From Anaerolineales bacterium (GTDB lineage: Bacteria > Chloroflexota > Anaerolineae > Anaerolineales > Villigracilaceae): a DNA stretch of 64,000 bases. Under the pieces are notes generated by a model. It did no database searches. It was not told where the DNA came from and saw only the letters and a list, made by a program, of their open reading frames with translations. This document shows, in pieces, positions 9,407 through 20,702 of this stretch. A program made the position numbers and the translations under genes. Every line of letters starts with the position of its first letter. Positions within the stretch are counted from its first letter, which is position 1. The stretch is from positions 81,205 through 145,204 of the forward strand of contig JABARH010000017.1 in assembly GCA_019187665.1 (NCBI GenBank), read 5' to 3'.

Positions 9407-10687
9407 TCATGGCGTGCGAAAGGCAAAATACCATCCGTTTTCATCCTGGTAATACGTGGAAGAGACTCCGATCACTTCGTAGAACGTCCGGCCGGGACGT
9501 AAAAAAATGGGGCTTCCCTCCGGTGTGGCAAGAAAGAGAGGCTGGTCCATATCTGGGCGCTGCCACGTGGCCGGGACTGCGATCCCATCACGGAAGACAT
9601 ATGCCCGTCCGCTGCCGGTCAGGTTGATCTGGTACACCTCATCCTCGGCGTCGAACTGGTTGGCGAAGGTATGTTCCACAAAGAGGATGATGATATTTTG
9701 CGCGTCCACCTGCCGGCCGGTCACTTCGTCCATCAACGGCGCGTAGGCTTCGGTCACACCCTCGCTCGGCTTGACGCTCACCGTTTCCTGCCAGCGGAAG
9801 TATTTCAGCGCGCCTGGGTCGTATTCCCAATAATGGTAATCGTCGTTGGAATATTGGGTGTAGATGCGCCGCACCGCATAATCAGAGTTTGGAATTAATT
9901 CGCTGAAAAAACCGTTGCGGATGGGTTGGCGGGCGTTATCCACTCCCTCGCGTTTGGCAATGCAATCCTTGAAGAGAATCGTATTAAAAAAAATATTGTT
10001 ATACGTGTCGCGGTCGTGATGGCTGATGCGGAACGGAGGGCAGGCGCCGTTGCTCGGCACCACCAGATAATCGGCAATGACGCTTTTTCCGAGATGGGTG
10101 TATTCTCGCGGATCGGCATACTTGAACACCAGAAACGCGCTAAACATGCGCGCCACATGCTCGTCGAAATAGCGCCCCGAACGGACCGGCCCAACCCACT
10201 CCGAATCGTTGCCATACATGACCGCGATAAAACGCGTCAGGCGGTCTTCGATGTAATATTCAAAAACCTGGTCGGCGAGGGTCAATCCTGCTTGCGGACG
10301 GACGTAGCGCGGGTAATTGGTCACTTTGATCGCCATCGGCCGCCGCTCGAGCAGCGCCGGGTTTGCAGGCGGCAGGCCGGTCAGCGGGTTGATGTCCGGC
10401 GAAAGATTGAGGATGGGGAAGACAGAGACCATCGAGGTCGGCGTGGCAAACCGGCTTTCCTCCAACGGGATGCCGTTCTCGTCGGTCGAGACCGGCGCAA
10501 TCGTGGGCAGGTCAGGCTGAAAGGGGGAATCGAATTCGTCCGGGTCGGGTTGAAACGGGGTCGGCGAGGGCGCGCTTGCAGGGGCCACAAACGTTGGCTC
10601 AGCCTCACTCACGCAGGAGGTGAAAAGAAACGCACAGATCAGGAACAGGGAAAACATGCGGGGCCGATTCTGAAAGCAAAGGGACAT
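9407..10687 (-). CDS. DUF3048 (YerB-like) lipoprotein
   Basis: 426 aa from ATG 10687, which sits 7 nt after a TACAAT box and would give a leaderless mRNA; ATG 10657 is a second option. The signal ends in the lipobox LFTSC. A linker rich in Pro and Asp is followed by the DUF3048 N-domain (NPLTGLPP, ADQVFEYYIEDRLTRF, VGPVRSGRYFDEH, FKYADP) and the C-domain (QNIIILFVEHTF, PIFLRPGRTFYEVI). The family includes B. subtilis YerB, whose molecular role is not known. It is divergent from the antiporter-like operon across about 60 bp. Confidence 0.85.
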   Translation of the reverse strand: MSLCFQNRPRMFSLFLICAFLFTSCVSEAEPTFVAPASAPSPTPFQPDPDEFDSPFQPDLPTIAPVSTDENGIPLEESRFATPTSMVSVFPILNLSPDINPLTGLPPANPALLERRPMAIKVTNYPRYVRPQAGLTLADQVFEYYIEDRLTRFIAVMYGNDSEWVGPVRSGRYFDEHVARMFSAFLVFKYADPREYTHLGKSVIADYLVVPSNGACPPFRISHHDRDTYNNIFFNTILFKDCIAKREGVDNARQPIRNGFFSELIPNSDYAVRRIYTQYSNDDYHYWEYDPGALKYFRWQETVSVKPSEGVTEAYAPLMDEVTGRQVDAQNIIILFVEHTFANQFDAEDEVYQINLTGSGRAYVFRDGIAVPATWQRPDMDQPLFLATPEGSPIFLRPGRTFYEVIGVSSTYYQDENGWYFAFRTP

Positions 10688-10694
10688 GCAGCCG

Positions 10695-10735
10695 ATTGTA
10701 CACAATCCTTGCACGCCGGGCAAACCTGATACAAT
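10695..10735. promoter_or_regulatory. Divergent promoter pair, DUF3048 gene and antiporter-like operon
   Basis: Leftward: TACAAT on the minus strand (10700-10695), 7 nt before ATG 10687. Rightward: extended -10 TGATACAAT (box at 10730-10735) with TTGCAC at 10709-10714, 15 bp away, and ATG at 10747. The two elements share about 40 bp, so a single regulator could act on both. Confidence 0.5.
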
Positions 10736-10746
10736 ATCAACGCCCC

Positions 10747-12315
10747 ATGTTCATTCTCATCACGACCTTGTTCCTCTTCCTCACCGCGCTGGCCTTGATG
10801 GTATTGCACGTGACGCGCCCCGGTTTTCGTTACGGCTGGCTCGCGGCAATGGGCGGCGCATTTCTGGCGTGGATCAGCGTCCTGCTCTGGCAGATGTTTA
10901 TGCCGATCGAGTTGAACCTGCCCGCGTGGGAGCCCGCGTTATTTCGCGACGCGCCCTCGTTTGCCGCAGATCGCCTGGCCTGGCCGTACGCGTTTGGACT
11001 GGCATCATTCGTTCTGGCATTCCTGCTCAGGGCGGTCGCGCTGGCGGAGGTTCCCGATCTGCCCGGCTGGGCCGGCGTTCTCGCGCTGACCGCCTTTGGC
11101 ATCCTCGCGGTTCTCGCGAATAACCCGCTCACCCTCGCCCTGGTGTGGGCAGCCCTGGACATCACAGAACTCGCCGCTCAGATCCGCGCGGTGCAGGGTG
11201 AACGCGCCAACGAGCAAGTTGTGAGCTTCTTCGCGGCGCGCGCCGCAGGCATCGTTATACTGATTTTGGCAGGCATGGTCAGCCTCTCCTCCGGCTCCGC
11301 GCTGGATTTTCAAACCGTTCACCCAAATGTGACGCTCCTGCTTATACTTGCCGCGGGTATACGATTGAGCCTCGCGCCGCTTCTTGTCTCTCCGACAGCC
11401 GCGGCCGGGCATGAATTCAATCTCGCACTTCAACTGACTGGAACGGCCGCCTCGCTGGTATTGCTGGCGCGCACTCCCGCGCAGGCAGCGCAGTCGCCGC
11501 TCACGCCGTTCCTGCTTTTGGTCACGGCTGGCGCCGCACTCTACGGCAGCCTGCAATGGATTCGTGCCACCGAAGAAAGCCGCGCCCGTCCATTTTGGAT
11601 GATCACAATCTCCTCGCTGGCCGTTGCCTGCGCGCTACGTGGCAACCCGGTTGGAAGCGTGGCCTGGGGCGTGGCGCTGGTCTTCACGGGCGGCGCATTA
11701 TTCCTCTCCGGCGCGCAAAACAAAACCATCCTGCGCATCCTGCTCGTGTTCGGCGTGTGGGGACTCTCTTCGCTGCCGTTTTCCCCCACCGCCAGTGTAT
11801 GGCAAAGCAGCGCGCCACCCGCGTGGGCCGACTGGATCGCCCTGCCCGCCCTGCTTGTCGCGCAAGCCATGCTCATCGCCGGTTTCATACGCCGCGCCAC
11901 ACTTGCATCCAACATCGAGTCGCCAGAATCGCAGCCAGGATGGGCAAAAAACATCCGCCCCATCGGGGTTGGCCTACTGCTCCTCGGCCTCCTGCTCCTC
12001 GGATTCTTCGGCTGGGATGGAAGCCTGACCATCGGCTCGCCTCTCGCGTCGGTTACAGCGGGCGCGCTCGCGGCCGCCCTATACTGGCTCCGGCCGCGGC
12101 TGGCCTTCCTCAACCCGGTTCGCGCGCACTGGGTTCAGCCCGCCAACGCGCCGCGCCCGAATCTCTTTACCGATACGCTGCAAGGATGGTCCCGTCAAAG
12201 CGGGCGATTCAGCCATTTTCTTGCCGCCCTGCTTGAAGGTGAAGGCGGGATTTTATGGGCGCTGCTCTTTTTAGTCCTCTTTCTCTCACTGCTTTCGACG
12301 GGGACGCAACCATGA
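10747..12315 (+). CDS. NuoL-like (complex I antiporter-like) membrane protein, divergent
   Basis: 522 aa, almost wholly hydrophobic with about 14 predicted helices. It follows the order of NuoL/MrpA-type antiporter subunits: a TM4/5-like segment (FGILAVLANNPLTLALVWAA), a TM7-like segment (LLLILAAGIRLSLAPLL), a TM8/9 loop (ATEESRARPFWMITISSLAV), and a C-terminal helix resembling the end of NuoL (FSHFLAALLEGEGG then hydrophobic). The TM5 Glu of the family reads Ala-Ala-Leu-Asp, and the TM7 Lys position reads Arg. Its stop overlaps the next start (ATGA). No NuoABCDEFGHIJ genes are nearby, so it is not a standard complex I locus. Ion-pumping ability is unproven. Confidence 0.65.
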   Translation: MFILITTLFLFLTALALMVLHVTRPGFRYGWLAAMGGAFLAWISVLLWQMFMPIELNLPAWEPALFRDAPSFAADRLAWPYAFGLASFVLAFLLRAVALAEVPDLPGWAGVLALTAFGILAVLANNPLTLALVWAALDITELAAQIRAVQGERANEQVVSFFAARAAGIVILILAGMVSLSSGSALDFQTVHPNVTLLLILAAGIRLSLAPLLVSPTAAAGHEFNLALQLTGTAASLVLLARTPAQAAQSPLTPFLLLVTAGAALYGSLQWIRATEESRARPFWMITISSLAVACALRGNPVGSVAWGVALVFTGGALFLSGAQNKTILRILLVFGVWGLSSLPFSPTASVWQSSAPPAWADWIALPALLVAQAMLIAGFIRRATLASNIESPESQPGWAKNIRPIGVGLLLLGLLLLGFFGWDGSLTIGSPLASVTAGALAAALYWLRPRLAFLNPVRAHWVQPANAPRPNLFTDTLQGWSRQSGRFSHFLAALLEGEGGILWALLFLVLFLSLLSTGTQP

Positions 12316-12905
12316 ATCTGTCACTCCTCGCCTGGGCAGCAGTCACGCTCCTGCTCATTACAAATATTGGCCTGCTGATCGGCCGCGATTGGCGCTGGAA
12401 TCTCGGCCTGCTGGCCGGCCAATATCTCGCCATGTTCATGCTCCTGGCGCAATATTGGCCGCTCGGCCTGGCAGCGGTCAAGCTCGTCACCGGCTGGATG
12501 TCCGCGGCCACCCTGGGCATCACGCGCCTCGGCCTGAACGAAGAAGCGGATTCCGCCGAGAACGCCTGGCCACAGGGACGCCTCTTTCGGCTATTCGCGT
12601 CCTTCGTGGTTATCGTTCTGGCCCTGGCGGTGGCGCCGGTCTTCGAACAGATGATCCCCGGCATCGGCCGCGCCGTCGTACTGGGCGGATTATCTCTCTT
12701 CGGCATCGGCCTGCTACTGCTCGGTACAGCCTCCGCTCTTCTGCGCGTGACCATCGGCCTGCTCACCCTGATGGCTGGATTCGAGTTACTGTATTCCACA
12801 GTGGAGGCATCCATCCTGCTTACAGGCCTGCTCGCGCTCGTGAATCTTGGACTGGCCCTGACCGGCTCATATCTGATGAACGCCGCAAAGGAGTCTGGGG
12901 AATGA
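12312..12905 (+). CDS. NuoK/HyfE-like small membrane protein
   Basis: 197 aa with about six hydrophobic helices; the start overlaps the previous stop by 4 bp. The C-terminal half (RVTIGLLTLMAGFELLYSTVE, then NLGLALTGSYL) resembles the NuoK or HyfE core, including a membrane-embedded Glu followed by a second Glu nine residues later. The N-terminal half is less clear. Position between a NuoL-like and a NuoM-like gene supports the assignment, since this order recurs in Hyf/Mrp-type modules. The similarity is weak and rests on pattern and context. Confidence 0.55.
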   Translation: MNLSLLAWAAVTLLLITNIGLLIGRDWRWNLGLLAGQYLAMFMLLAQYWPLGLAAVKLVTGWMSAATLGITRLGLNEEADSAENAWPQGRLFRLFASFVVIVLALAVAPVFEQMIPGIGRAVVLGGLSLFGIGLLLLGTASALLRVTIGLLTLMAGFELLYSTVEASILLTGLLALVNLGLALTGSYLMNAAKESGE

Positions 12906-14299
12906 GCGCTCCCTTTTTGTGGATACTGCTGCCGCTGTTCATCTCGGGGTTTCTCCTGTTTCTACGCGCCGAACGCACGATCCTGATTCTCGGCCTGGCA
13001 ACCTCCATCCTTCTAACCGTCCTGGCCCTGATCGTCCCCATCAATGAGGCGCTCTTGATCGGACCATTCTCATTCAAACTCGAAGGTTCGTTAAGCATCT
13101 TTGGGCGCAGCTTAACTTTCGCCAAAGCCGACGGCTCGCTGCTGGCGCTTAACTACGGACTGGCTACCGTCTGGTTTCTGGGCGCGGAGCCTCTCGGCCT
13201 CACCCGCCGCCTCGTCCCAGCCGGACTCGCCACCCTCGCCCTGCTAATCGCATCCACGGCCGTACAACCATTCCTGTACGCGGCCCTGCTGATCGAAGTC
13301 GCCATCCTACTCGCCGTGCCCATGCTCCTGCCGTTAAATCAACCGCCGGGACGCGGCCTGAAGCTCTTTCTGATCTATCAGACCCTGGCAATGCCCTTCA
13401 TCCTATTCGCGGGCTGGATCCTCGCCGGTGTCGAGAGCAGCCCCGGCGATGCCGCCTTAACGACACAAGCCACCGCCATGCTCGCAGTCGGATTCGCGTT
13501 TCTTCTTGGTACCTTTCCACTCTACGTCTGGATACCAGCGTTAATGGAAGAAGTTCACACCTATCCAGCCTCGTTCCTGTTGTGGATCCTGCCGCAAACA
13601 ACGCTCTTCTTTTTGATGAACTTCATCAATCGCTACATCTTCCTACGCGTCTCACCCGATCTATTCGAACTTTTGCGCGCAATGGGACTGGTTATGATCG
13701 TAACCGCCGGACTCTGGGCGGCCTTCCAAACCAACCTGGGCAGGATGTTCGGCTACTTCATCGCTGCAGAAACCGGGCTGCTGCTGACTGCACTCAGCCT
13801 GGGAACATCTACCGGCGTGCAGGCGGCCTTCCTGCAACTGATCCCGCGCGGACTGACGATTCTCATCTGGGCGTTATGCCTGTCGCTTCTTCGCGCCCAG
13901 GTGGATACGCCGCGCTTCTCTCAAATTCAAGGAGCAATGCGGATCGTGCCATTTGCCGTATCCGGTTTGGTGCTGGCCGGGCTCACTGTGGCGGGCTTTC
14001 CCCTGCTGGCTGAATTCCCATCCCGCCTGCTAATCATGGAGGAACTGGCCTCCACCTCACTGGAACAGCTGCTTGCGCTTCTGGTCGGCATCCTCGGCCT
14101 GCTCGCCGGAACGATTCGCACCCTGGCTGTTTCTGTAATGGCCCCACCTGAATCTCCCTGGGAAAGCCGCGAGAGCCGCGTGCAGGCGGTGTTCATCCTG
14201 TCGGGCGCGATCGCCTTGCTTCTTCTCGGATTATTTCCACAGGCAATGCACCCGCTCGTTGAAAATCTCTCTCTCCTGTATGAACACATCGGACAATAA
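12902..14299 (+). CDS. NuoM/NuoN-like antiporter protein lacking the canonical lysines
   Basis: 465 aa, about 13-14 helices, ATGA-coupled to the upstream gene. The best-conserved part is GFAFLLGTFPLYVWIPALMEE, which aligns with the NuoM/N motif FxFKxxxxPFHxWLPDAHxE. The TM7 Lys is replaced by Leu, and the TM8 Lys (LSVGPK in the family) reads ILPQT. The TM5 Glu is kept (ALLIEVAILL). The TM12 region reads GFPLLAEFPSRLLI, with Arg at the position of the GKW/SK lysine. The fold is secure; proton transfer by the usual route is unlikely. No T-run terminator was found directly after the gene. Confidence 0.65.
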   Translation: MSAPFLWILLPLFISGFLLFLRAERTILILGLATSILLTVLALIVPINEALLIGPFSFKLEGSLSIFGRSLTFAKADGSLLALNYGLATVWFLGAEPLGLTRRLVPAGLATLALLIASTAVQPFLYAALLIEVAILLAVPMLLPLNQPPGRGLKLFLIYQTLAMPFILFAGWILAGVESSPGDAALTTQATAMLAVGFAFLLGTFPLYVWIPALMEEVHTYPASFLLWILPQTTLFFLMNFINRYIFLRVSPDLFELLRAMGLVMIVTAGLWAAFQTNLGRMFGYFIAAETGLLLTALSLGTSTGVQAAFLQLIPRGLTILIWALCLSLLRAQVDTPRFSQIQGAMRIVPFAVSGLVLAGLTVAGFPLLAEFPSRLLIMEELASTSLEQLLALLVGILGLLAGTIRTLAVSVMAPPESPWESRESRVQAVFILSGAIALLLLGLFPQAMHPLVENLSLLYEHIGQ

Positions 14300-14349
14300 G
14301 TATTTGGCACAACATAGGCTTCCCGGAATCGTTTGGCAGATTAACCGAT

Positions 14350-14464
14350 TTGGAACGCGAATGACTCGAACGCGCGAATTTCGAAATTTTTCCTGCGGGT
14401 TGTTCGTGTCATTCGCACATTCACGGCATTTGCGTTGAGGGGATTCCGACTTTAAAAAAGTCAT
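14350..14464. repeat. 115-bp dispersed repeat with internal inverted repeat, copy 1
   Basis: Equal in length and clearly similar over its whole length to 26890-27004. Inside, GCGAATGACTCGAA (14357-14370) pairs with TTCGTGTCATTCGC (14403-14416), 13 of 14 positions, giving a hairpin. Both copies end at CATG a short distance before a promoter. Confidence 0.7.
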
Positions 14465-14483
14465 GTTTGACACAAAAAAACGC

Positions 14484-14512
14484 TTGCGCGCCTCTCACGA
14501 GCATGCTATAAT
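14484..14512 (+). promoter_or_regulatory. rho promoter
   Basis: TTGCGC (14484-14489), 17-bp spacer, extended -10 TGCTATAAT with the box at 14507-14512. The resulting leader of about 170 nt before ATG 14692 is long enough for the autoregulation known for rho in other bacteria (inference). Confidence 0.7.
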
Positions 14513-14691
14513 CCAGGCGACTTCCCCCCTTTTTCATTTTACAACCAACACAGGGCCCGGCCAGCTTTTGTTTACCTGCCTTGATTTAACCGTCCATCCA
14601 AATTTGAATACACCTCCCTCAAAATTCGATTAATTTTCCCAGCCTGCAACAGAGGCTGTTTCAACATTCCCCAACACACTGGAAGGTCTCC

Positions 14692-15969
14692 ATGGATATC
14701 CTCGCGCTCGAAAACGAACCCCTATCAAAATTAAGAACTCTCGCAAAGGGCCTGAATATCACCAACGCCGTCCGCCTGAAAAAAGAGGCGTTGATCGTGC
14801 GAATACGCCAGGCCGAAGCTGAAAAAGAAGGCATCGAAGTGCGAGGCGGCATTCTCGAAATCATGAATGAAGGGATCGGATTCCTAAGGTCTGAAAATTA
14901 TAAAATCAGCGACACGGACGTATACGTTTCGCAGGCGCAGCTAAGACGATACGACTTGCGCGGCGGCGACCTGGTGATCGGTCACGTACGCGCCCCGAGA
15001 GAATCCGAAAGACATTATGGCTTGCTAAAGGTGGAATCGGTCAACGGCGTGAACCCAGAGGAAGCCAAACGCCGCCCCAATTTTGAAAGTTTGACGCCCA
15101 TCTTTCCCGACAAGCGCTTTGACCTGGAAACCAACCATGATGATATGGCCCCAAGATTGATCAACCTGATCGCCCCCATAGGAAGAGGCCAGCGCGGACT
15201 GATCGTTTCTCCACCCAAGGCAGGGAAGACCACTATTCTCAAACAGATCGCCAATTCCATTTCCAAAAAATATCCGGATGTGCATTTGATGGTCGCTCTG
15301 ATCGGCGAACGACCCGAAGAAGTGACCGATATGGACCGCTCCGTGGACGCTGAGGTGATCGCCTCCACCTTCGACGAACCGGTCACATCCCACGTCCGCA
15401 CAGCAGAGATTGCATTAGACCGGGCTAAACGTTTGGTGGAGATCGGACGTCACGTGGTAATTTTAATGGACTCGATCACCCGCCTGGCGCGCGCCTACAA
15501 TCTCGTGGTCAACCCTTCCGGACGAACCCTCTCCGGCGGCATGGACCCATCCGCGCTCTACCCGCCCAAGAAATTCTTCGGCGCGGCGCGCAACATCGAA
15601 GAAGGTGGTTCGCTGACCATCATCGCCACCTGCCTTGTAGATACCGGCTCGCGCCTGGATGATGTTGTATACGAAGAATTCAAAGGCACCGGCAACATGG
15701 AATTGATCCTCTCGCGCAAACTGCAGGAACGCCGCATCTTCCCCGCCGTGGAGATCGAACGCTCCTCCACCCGCCGCGAAGATCTCCTGCTCGGACCGGA
15801 CATCCTGCAAAAGGTCTACTTGATCCGCCGCATGTACATCCAAATGACCTCTCCCCAACCGCAAGGCGCCGGCATGGACCCTGCCGTAGCCACCGAAGCC
15901 ATCATCACCCGCATGAGCAAAGCCAGGAACAATCAGGAATTTTTAGAGAGCCTTGGCCGTGACGATTAA
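14692..15969 (+). CDS. rho: Transcription termination factor Rho
   Basis: 425 aa, the usual length. An N-terminal helical Rho-N domain (about 5-45) is followed by the RNA-binding cold-shock-like domain (about 48-125, with [14 protein letters not shown] and [18 protein letters not shown]) and the RecA-type ATPase. Walker A is PKAGKT (175-180) and Walker B VVILMDS (about 256-262). The Q- and R-loop region ([21 protein letters not shown]) is intact. The hexamer terminates transcription at C-rich unstructured RNA. GAAGG lies upstream of the ATG. The next gene follows after 21 bp with no terminator. Confidence 0.97.
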   Translation: MDILALENEPLSKLRTLAKGLNITNAVRLKKEALIVRIRQAEAEKEGIEVRGGILEIMNEGIGFLRSENYKISDTDVYVSQAQLRRYDLRGGDLVIGHVRAPRESERHYGLLKVESVNGVNPEEAKRRPNFESLTPIFPDKRFDLETNHDDMAPRLINLIAPIGRGQRGLIVSPPKAGKTTILKQIANSISKKYPDVHLMVALIGERPEEVTDMDRSVDAEVIASTFDEPVTSHVRTAEIALDRAKRLVEIGRHVVILMDSITRLARAYNLVVNPSGRTLSGGMDPSALYPPKKFFGAARNIEEGGSLTIIATCLVDTGSRLDDVVYEEFKGTGNMELILSRKLQERRIFPAVEIERSSTRREDLLLGPDILQKVYLIRRMYIQMTSPQPQGAGMDPAVATEAIITRMSKARNNQEFLESLGRDD

Positions 15970-15990
15970 TGCTCGAAACACTGCGCTTAC

Positions 15991-17058
15991 ATGAATCAAC
16001 TTACAGCCTTTTGGAAAAATCATCACTTCACCATCCTGTCCTGGATGGTCACGCTCGCGCTGGTCATAGCCCTGTTGGGCGGCGCGCTATGGTGGAGGAA
16101 CGCGCAGGCCGCGCCGGGGTTCGCACCGGTCCCCACTGCAAACCCCGGCGGCGACCCGGCCTCGATCAGCCTGCCTCTCCCGCCGATCTCCGGCGCGATC
16201 CCCTCGATTGGGCGTCGCATCCAGCTGGACACCAACATTCCCGCCGACCTGCCCCGCTATGGATTGCTCACCTACACCGTCCAGCGCGGCGACGCGATGA
16301 GCATGATCGCAAAAAAATACAACATCACGACCGAATCGATCCTCTACAACAACAAGGATGTGCTGAACGACGACCCGCACGGACTTAAACCCGGCATGAT
16401 CCTCGCCATCCCGCCGGTGGACGGAATTTTCTACACCTGGAAAGAGGGCGACACCATTGAGAAGGTGGCCGCTGAATTCAAGGCCGAGATGGAAGCCATC
16501 ATCGAATTTCCCGGCAACGAAATAGACCTGGCCAACCCGGACCAGATCCAGCCCGGAACACTTGTCATGCTTCCCGGCGGCGAACGCGAATTAACCAACT
16601 GGGCCGGACTTGTCCCCACCTACACGCGCGGCAGCAATTCCGGCACATCGGAAGTCGGAGGCGGCGCGTGCGGCGGCGGCTCGGTCGGCGACGGCGTGTT
16701 TGGCTGGCCCACCAACGGACCGCACACCATTTCAGGCAACGGCTTCAGCCCCAGCCACCTCGGCATTGACATCAGCGCCAATGAAGGCGACGCCGTTTTC
16801 GCGGCGGACGCGGGCGTGGTCACCTTCGCGGGTTGGAGTCAATACGGCTACGGCAACATGATCCAGATCGATCACGGCAACGGTTACGTCTCACTTTACG
16901 CCCACTTGAGTCAGATCAACGTCTCCACCTGCATGAGCGTGGGACAGGGAACGCTAATCGGACTGGCAGGCAACACCGGCAACTCATTCGGCGCGCACCT
17001 GCATTTCGAGATCCGTTCCGGCGGCGCAAACGTCAACCCGCTCGATTTCGTACAATAA
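15991..17058 (+). CDS. Membrane-anchored LysM / M23 peptidase-family protein
   Basis: 355 aa. One N-terminal helix (about residues 15-32, signal anchor) is followed by a Pro-rich stretch, a first LysM (YTVQRGDAMSMIAKKYNIT, about 89-137), a second LysM-like repeat (YTWKEGDTIEKVAAEF, about 146-195), a Gly/Cys linker, and a C-terminal M23 domain (about 235-353). M23 zinc motifs are HLGIDIS, YAHLS and HLHFE, so all His/Asp ligands are present and it may be an active glycyl or peptidoglycan DD-endopeptidase. LysM modules target it to peptidoglycan. It probably shares the rho transcript. Confidence 0.88.
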   Translation: MNQLTAFWKNHHFTILSWMVTLALVIALLGGALWWRNAQAAPGFAPVPTANPGGDPASISLPLPPISGAIPSIGRRIQLDTNIPADLPRYGLLTYTVQRGDAMSMIAKKYNITTESILYNNKDVLNDDPHGLKPGMILAIPPVDGIFYTWKEGDTIEKVAAEFKAEMEAIIEFPGNEIDLANPDQIQPGTLVMLPGGERELTNWAGLVPTYTRGSNSGTSEVGGGACGGGSVGDGVFGWPTNGPHTISGNGFSPSHLGIDISANEGDAVFAADAGVVTFAGWSQYGYGNMIQIDHGNGYVSLYAHLSQINVSTCMSVGQGTLIGLAGNTGNSFGAHLHFEIRSGGANVNPLDFVQ

Positions 17059-17071
17059 CTTTTAGAATCCC

Positions 17072-17094
17072 GGCTTCGACGCCGGGGTTTTTTT
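17072..17094 (+). terminator. Intrinsic terminator abutting the birA start
   Basis: CCCGGC-TTCGA-GCCGGG-type stem followed by seven T. The T-run ends only a few nt before ATG 17098, so it ends the LysM/M23 transcript and also lies at the 5' end of birA. Confidence 0.75.
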
Positions 17095-17097
17095 CCC

Positions 17098-17871
17098 ATG
17101 CAAAAAGAAATCCAAACCAGCCTCGCCTCCCTGAATTTAAAATCAATTCGTTATTTCGAGTCCATCGGCTCGACCAACGATGAAGCGCTGGCATGGGCGG
17201 CGCAAGGCACAGAGGACCTTTCCCTCGTTCTCGCGGATGAACAAACATCCGGCCGCGGCCGGGCCGGACGGAAATGGGCCAGCCCGCGCGGAGACTCCAT
17301 CTCCCTCAGTCTGATTCTCCGTCCCCGCGCGGGCGAAGCCGATTCTCCATCCCTCTTCACCGGACTCGCCGCGCTCGCCCTGGTGGACGCATTGAAACAA
17401 CGCAGACTCACAGCGCAGATCAAATGGCCCAATGACGTTTTGCTGAATCAAAAAAAGTGTGCGGGCATCCTGGTCGAATCGGTGTGGAGCGGCGACGCAC
17501 TCGACGCGGTGGTGATCGGGGTCGGCGTGAATGTGTTGGCGGGTTCGGTCCCGCACGAAAGCGAACTACTCTTCCCCGCCACAAGCTTGGAGAGCGAACT
17601 TGGACACGCGCCCAACCGAAGCGACCTGCTCCGCGACGTGCTGTCTGCCCTCCTGAAATGGCGACCACTGATGAACCAGCAACCATTCATCCAGGCATGG
17701 GAAGCCGCGCTGGCATTCAAAGGTCAGATGGTGCGCGTCTGGCGCGACAATGAAACCCCGCTGGAAGGAATCGTGATGGGGCTCGCGCCCGACGGGAATC
17801 TACGCCTTCTCTCAAATGACAAAATCGTGACAGTACATTTTGGGGAAATCCACCTGCGCCCGGCGCTGTGA
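17098..17871 (+). CDS. birA: Biotin--[acetyl-CoA-carboxylase] ligase
   Basis: 257 aa, the size of group I ligases without an N-terminal winged-helix DNA-binding domain, so it is not expected to repress bio genes. Motifs: FESIGSTNDEAL, the biotinyl-AMP loop GRGRAGRKW (about 52-60), KWPNDVLLN (about 109) and GILVES, followed by the C-terminal SH3-like domain. It attaches biotin to carboxylase carrier proteins in the cytoplasm. There is no Shine-Dalgarno sequence; the start sits directly after the terminator T-run. The next gene starts 12 bp downstream. Confidence 0.93.
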   Translation: MQKEIQTSLASLNLKSIRYFESIGSTNDEALAWAAQGTEDLSLVLADEQTSGRGRAGRKWASPRGDSISLSLILRPRAGEADSPSLFTGLAALALVDALKQRRLTAQIKWPNDVLLNQKKCAGILVESVWSGDALDAVVIGVGVNVLAGSVPHESELLFPATSLESELGHAPNRSDLLRDVLSALLKWRPLMNQQPFIQAWEAALAFKGQMVRVWRDNETPLEGIVMGLAPDGNLRLLSNDKIVTVHFGEIHLRPAL

Positions 17872-17877
17872 TAAAAT
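17872..17877 (+). promoter_or_regulatory. -10 box of the 83-aa membrane protein gene
   Basis: TGATAAAAT (box TAAAAT) lies 6 nt before ATG 17884, so the message would be leaderless. Confidence 0.5.
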
Positions 17878-17883
17878 ACGCCC

Positions 17884-18135
17884 ATGTTTGATGGCCTTCG
17901 CAACAACGACAACGACAACTCTTCCGGTTTTAATGCGCCGGTGGAATTTTTTCCCGACGAGACTCCCGCCGCTTCCAAGCCGCGGCCTGCGCCGAAGAAA
18001 CGCAAATCGTCGGGAAAATTTCTGGGGATGACGCCGCAACAGCGCTTCATCCTGGCGGTGATCTTGATGATCACAGTCTGCCTGTTGGGTTCGATGTGCA
18101 TGTTAATCACAGGCAGATTTGTGCTTCCGCTATAA
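17884..18135 (+). CDS. Small single-helix membrane protein with FLGMTPQQ motif
   Basis: 83 aa. An acidic and Asn-rich N-terminus is followed by a Lys/Pro-rich patch (PRPAPKKRKSSGK), then FLGMTPQQ (46-53) leading directly into one membrane helix (about 54-76). The same FLGMT-x-x-Q plus helix junction opens the 272-aa protein at 3129. The C-terminus is outside, with only six or so residues. Function unknown; it may be a clade-specific small membrane protein. It is followed by a bidirectional terminator shared with gyrA. Confidence 0.65.
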   Translation: MFDGLRNNDNDNSSGFNAPVEFFPDETPAASKPRPAPKKRKSSGKFLGMTPQQRFILAVILMITVCLLGSMCMLITGRFVLPL

Positions 18136-18138
18136 AAC

Positions 18139-18171
18139 AAAATCGGTCGGGCAACCCGACCGATTTTTTAT
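18139..18171. terminator. Bidirectional terminator between the 83-aa gene and gyrA
   Basis: A 13-bp stem (AAAATCGGTCGGG with its complement, loop CAA) followed by T-runs on both sides. Confidence 0.85.
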
Positions 18172-20673
<2,502 letters not shown>

Positions 20674-20702
20674 GTTGAATCCTTGCGTAAAATTAGCAGG
20701 CA

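Larger units (their letters stand above)
14300..14691. other. Intergenic region: 115-bp repeat, rho promoter and long leader
   Basis: This 392-bp gap holds a repeat copy (14350-14464), the rho promoter (14484-14512) and a leader of about 170 nt that is rich in T and C. No open frame with a credible start was seen. Confidence 0.6.

Noticed and set aside
14467..14512. TTGACA at 14467-14472 as the -35 box of the rho promoter
   Set aside because: It lies 34 bp from TATAAT; TTGCGC at 14484 gives the correct 17-bp spacing.
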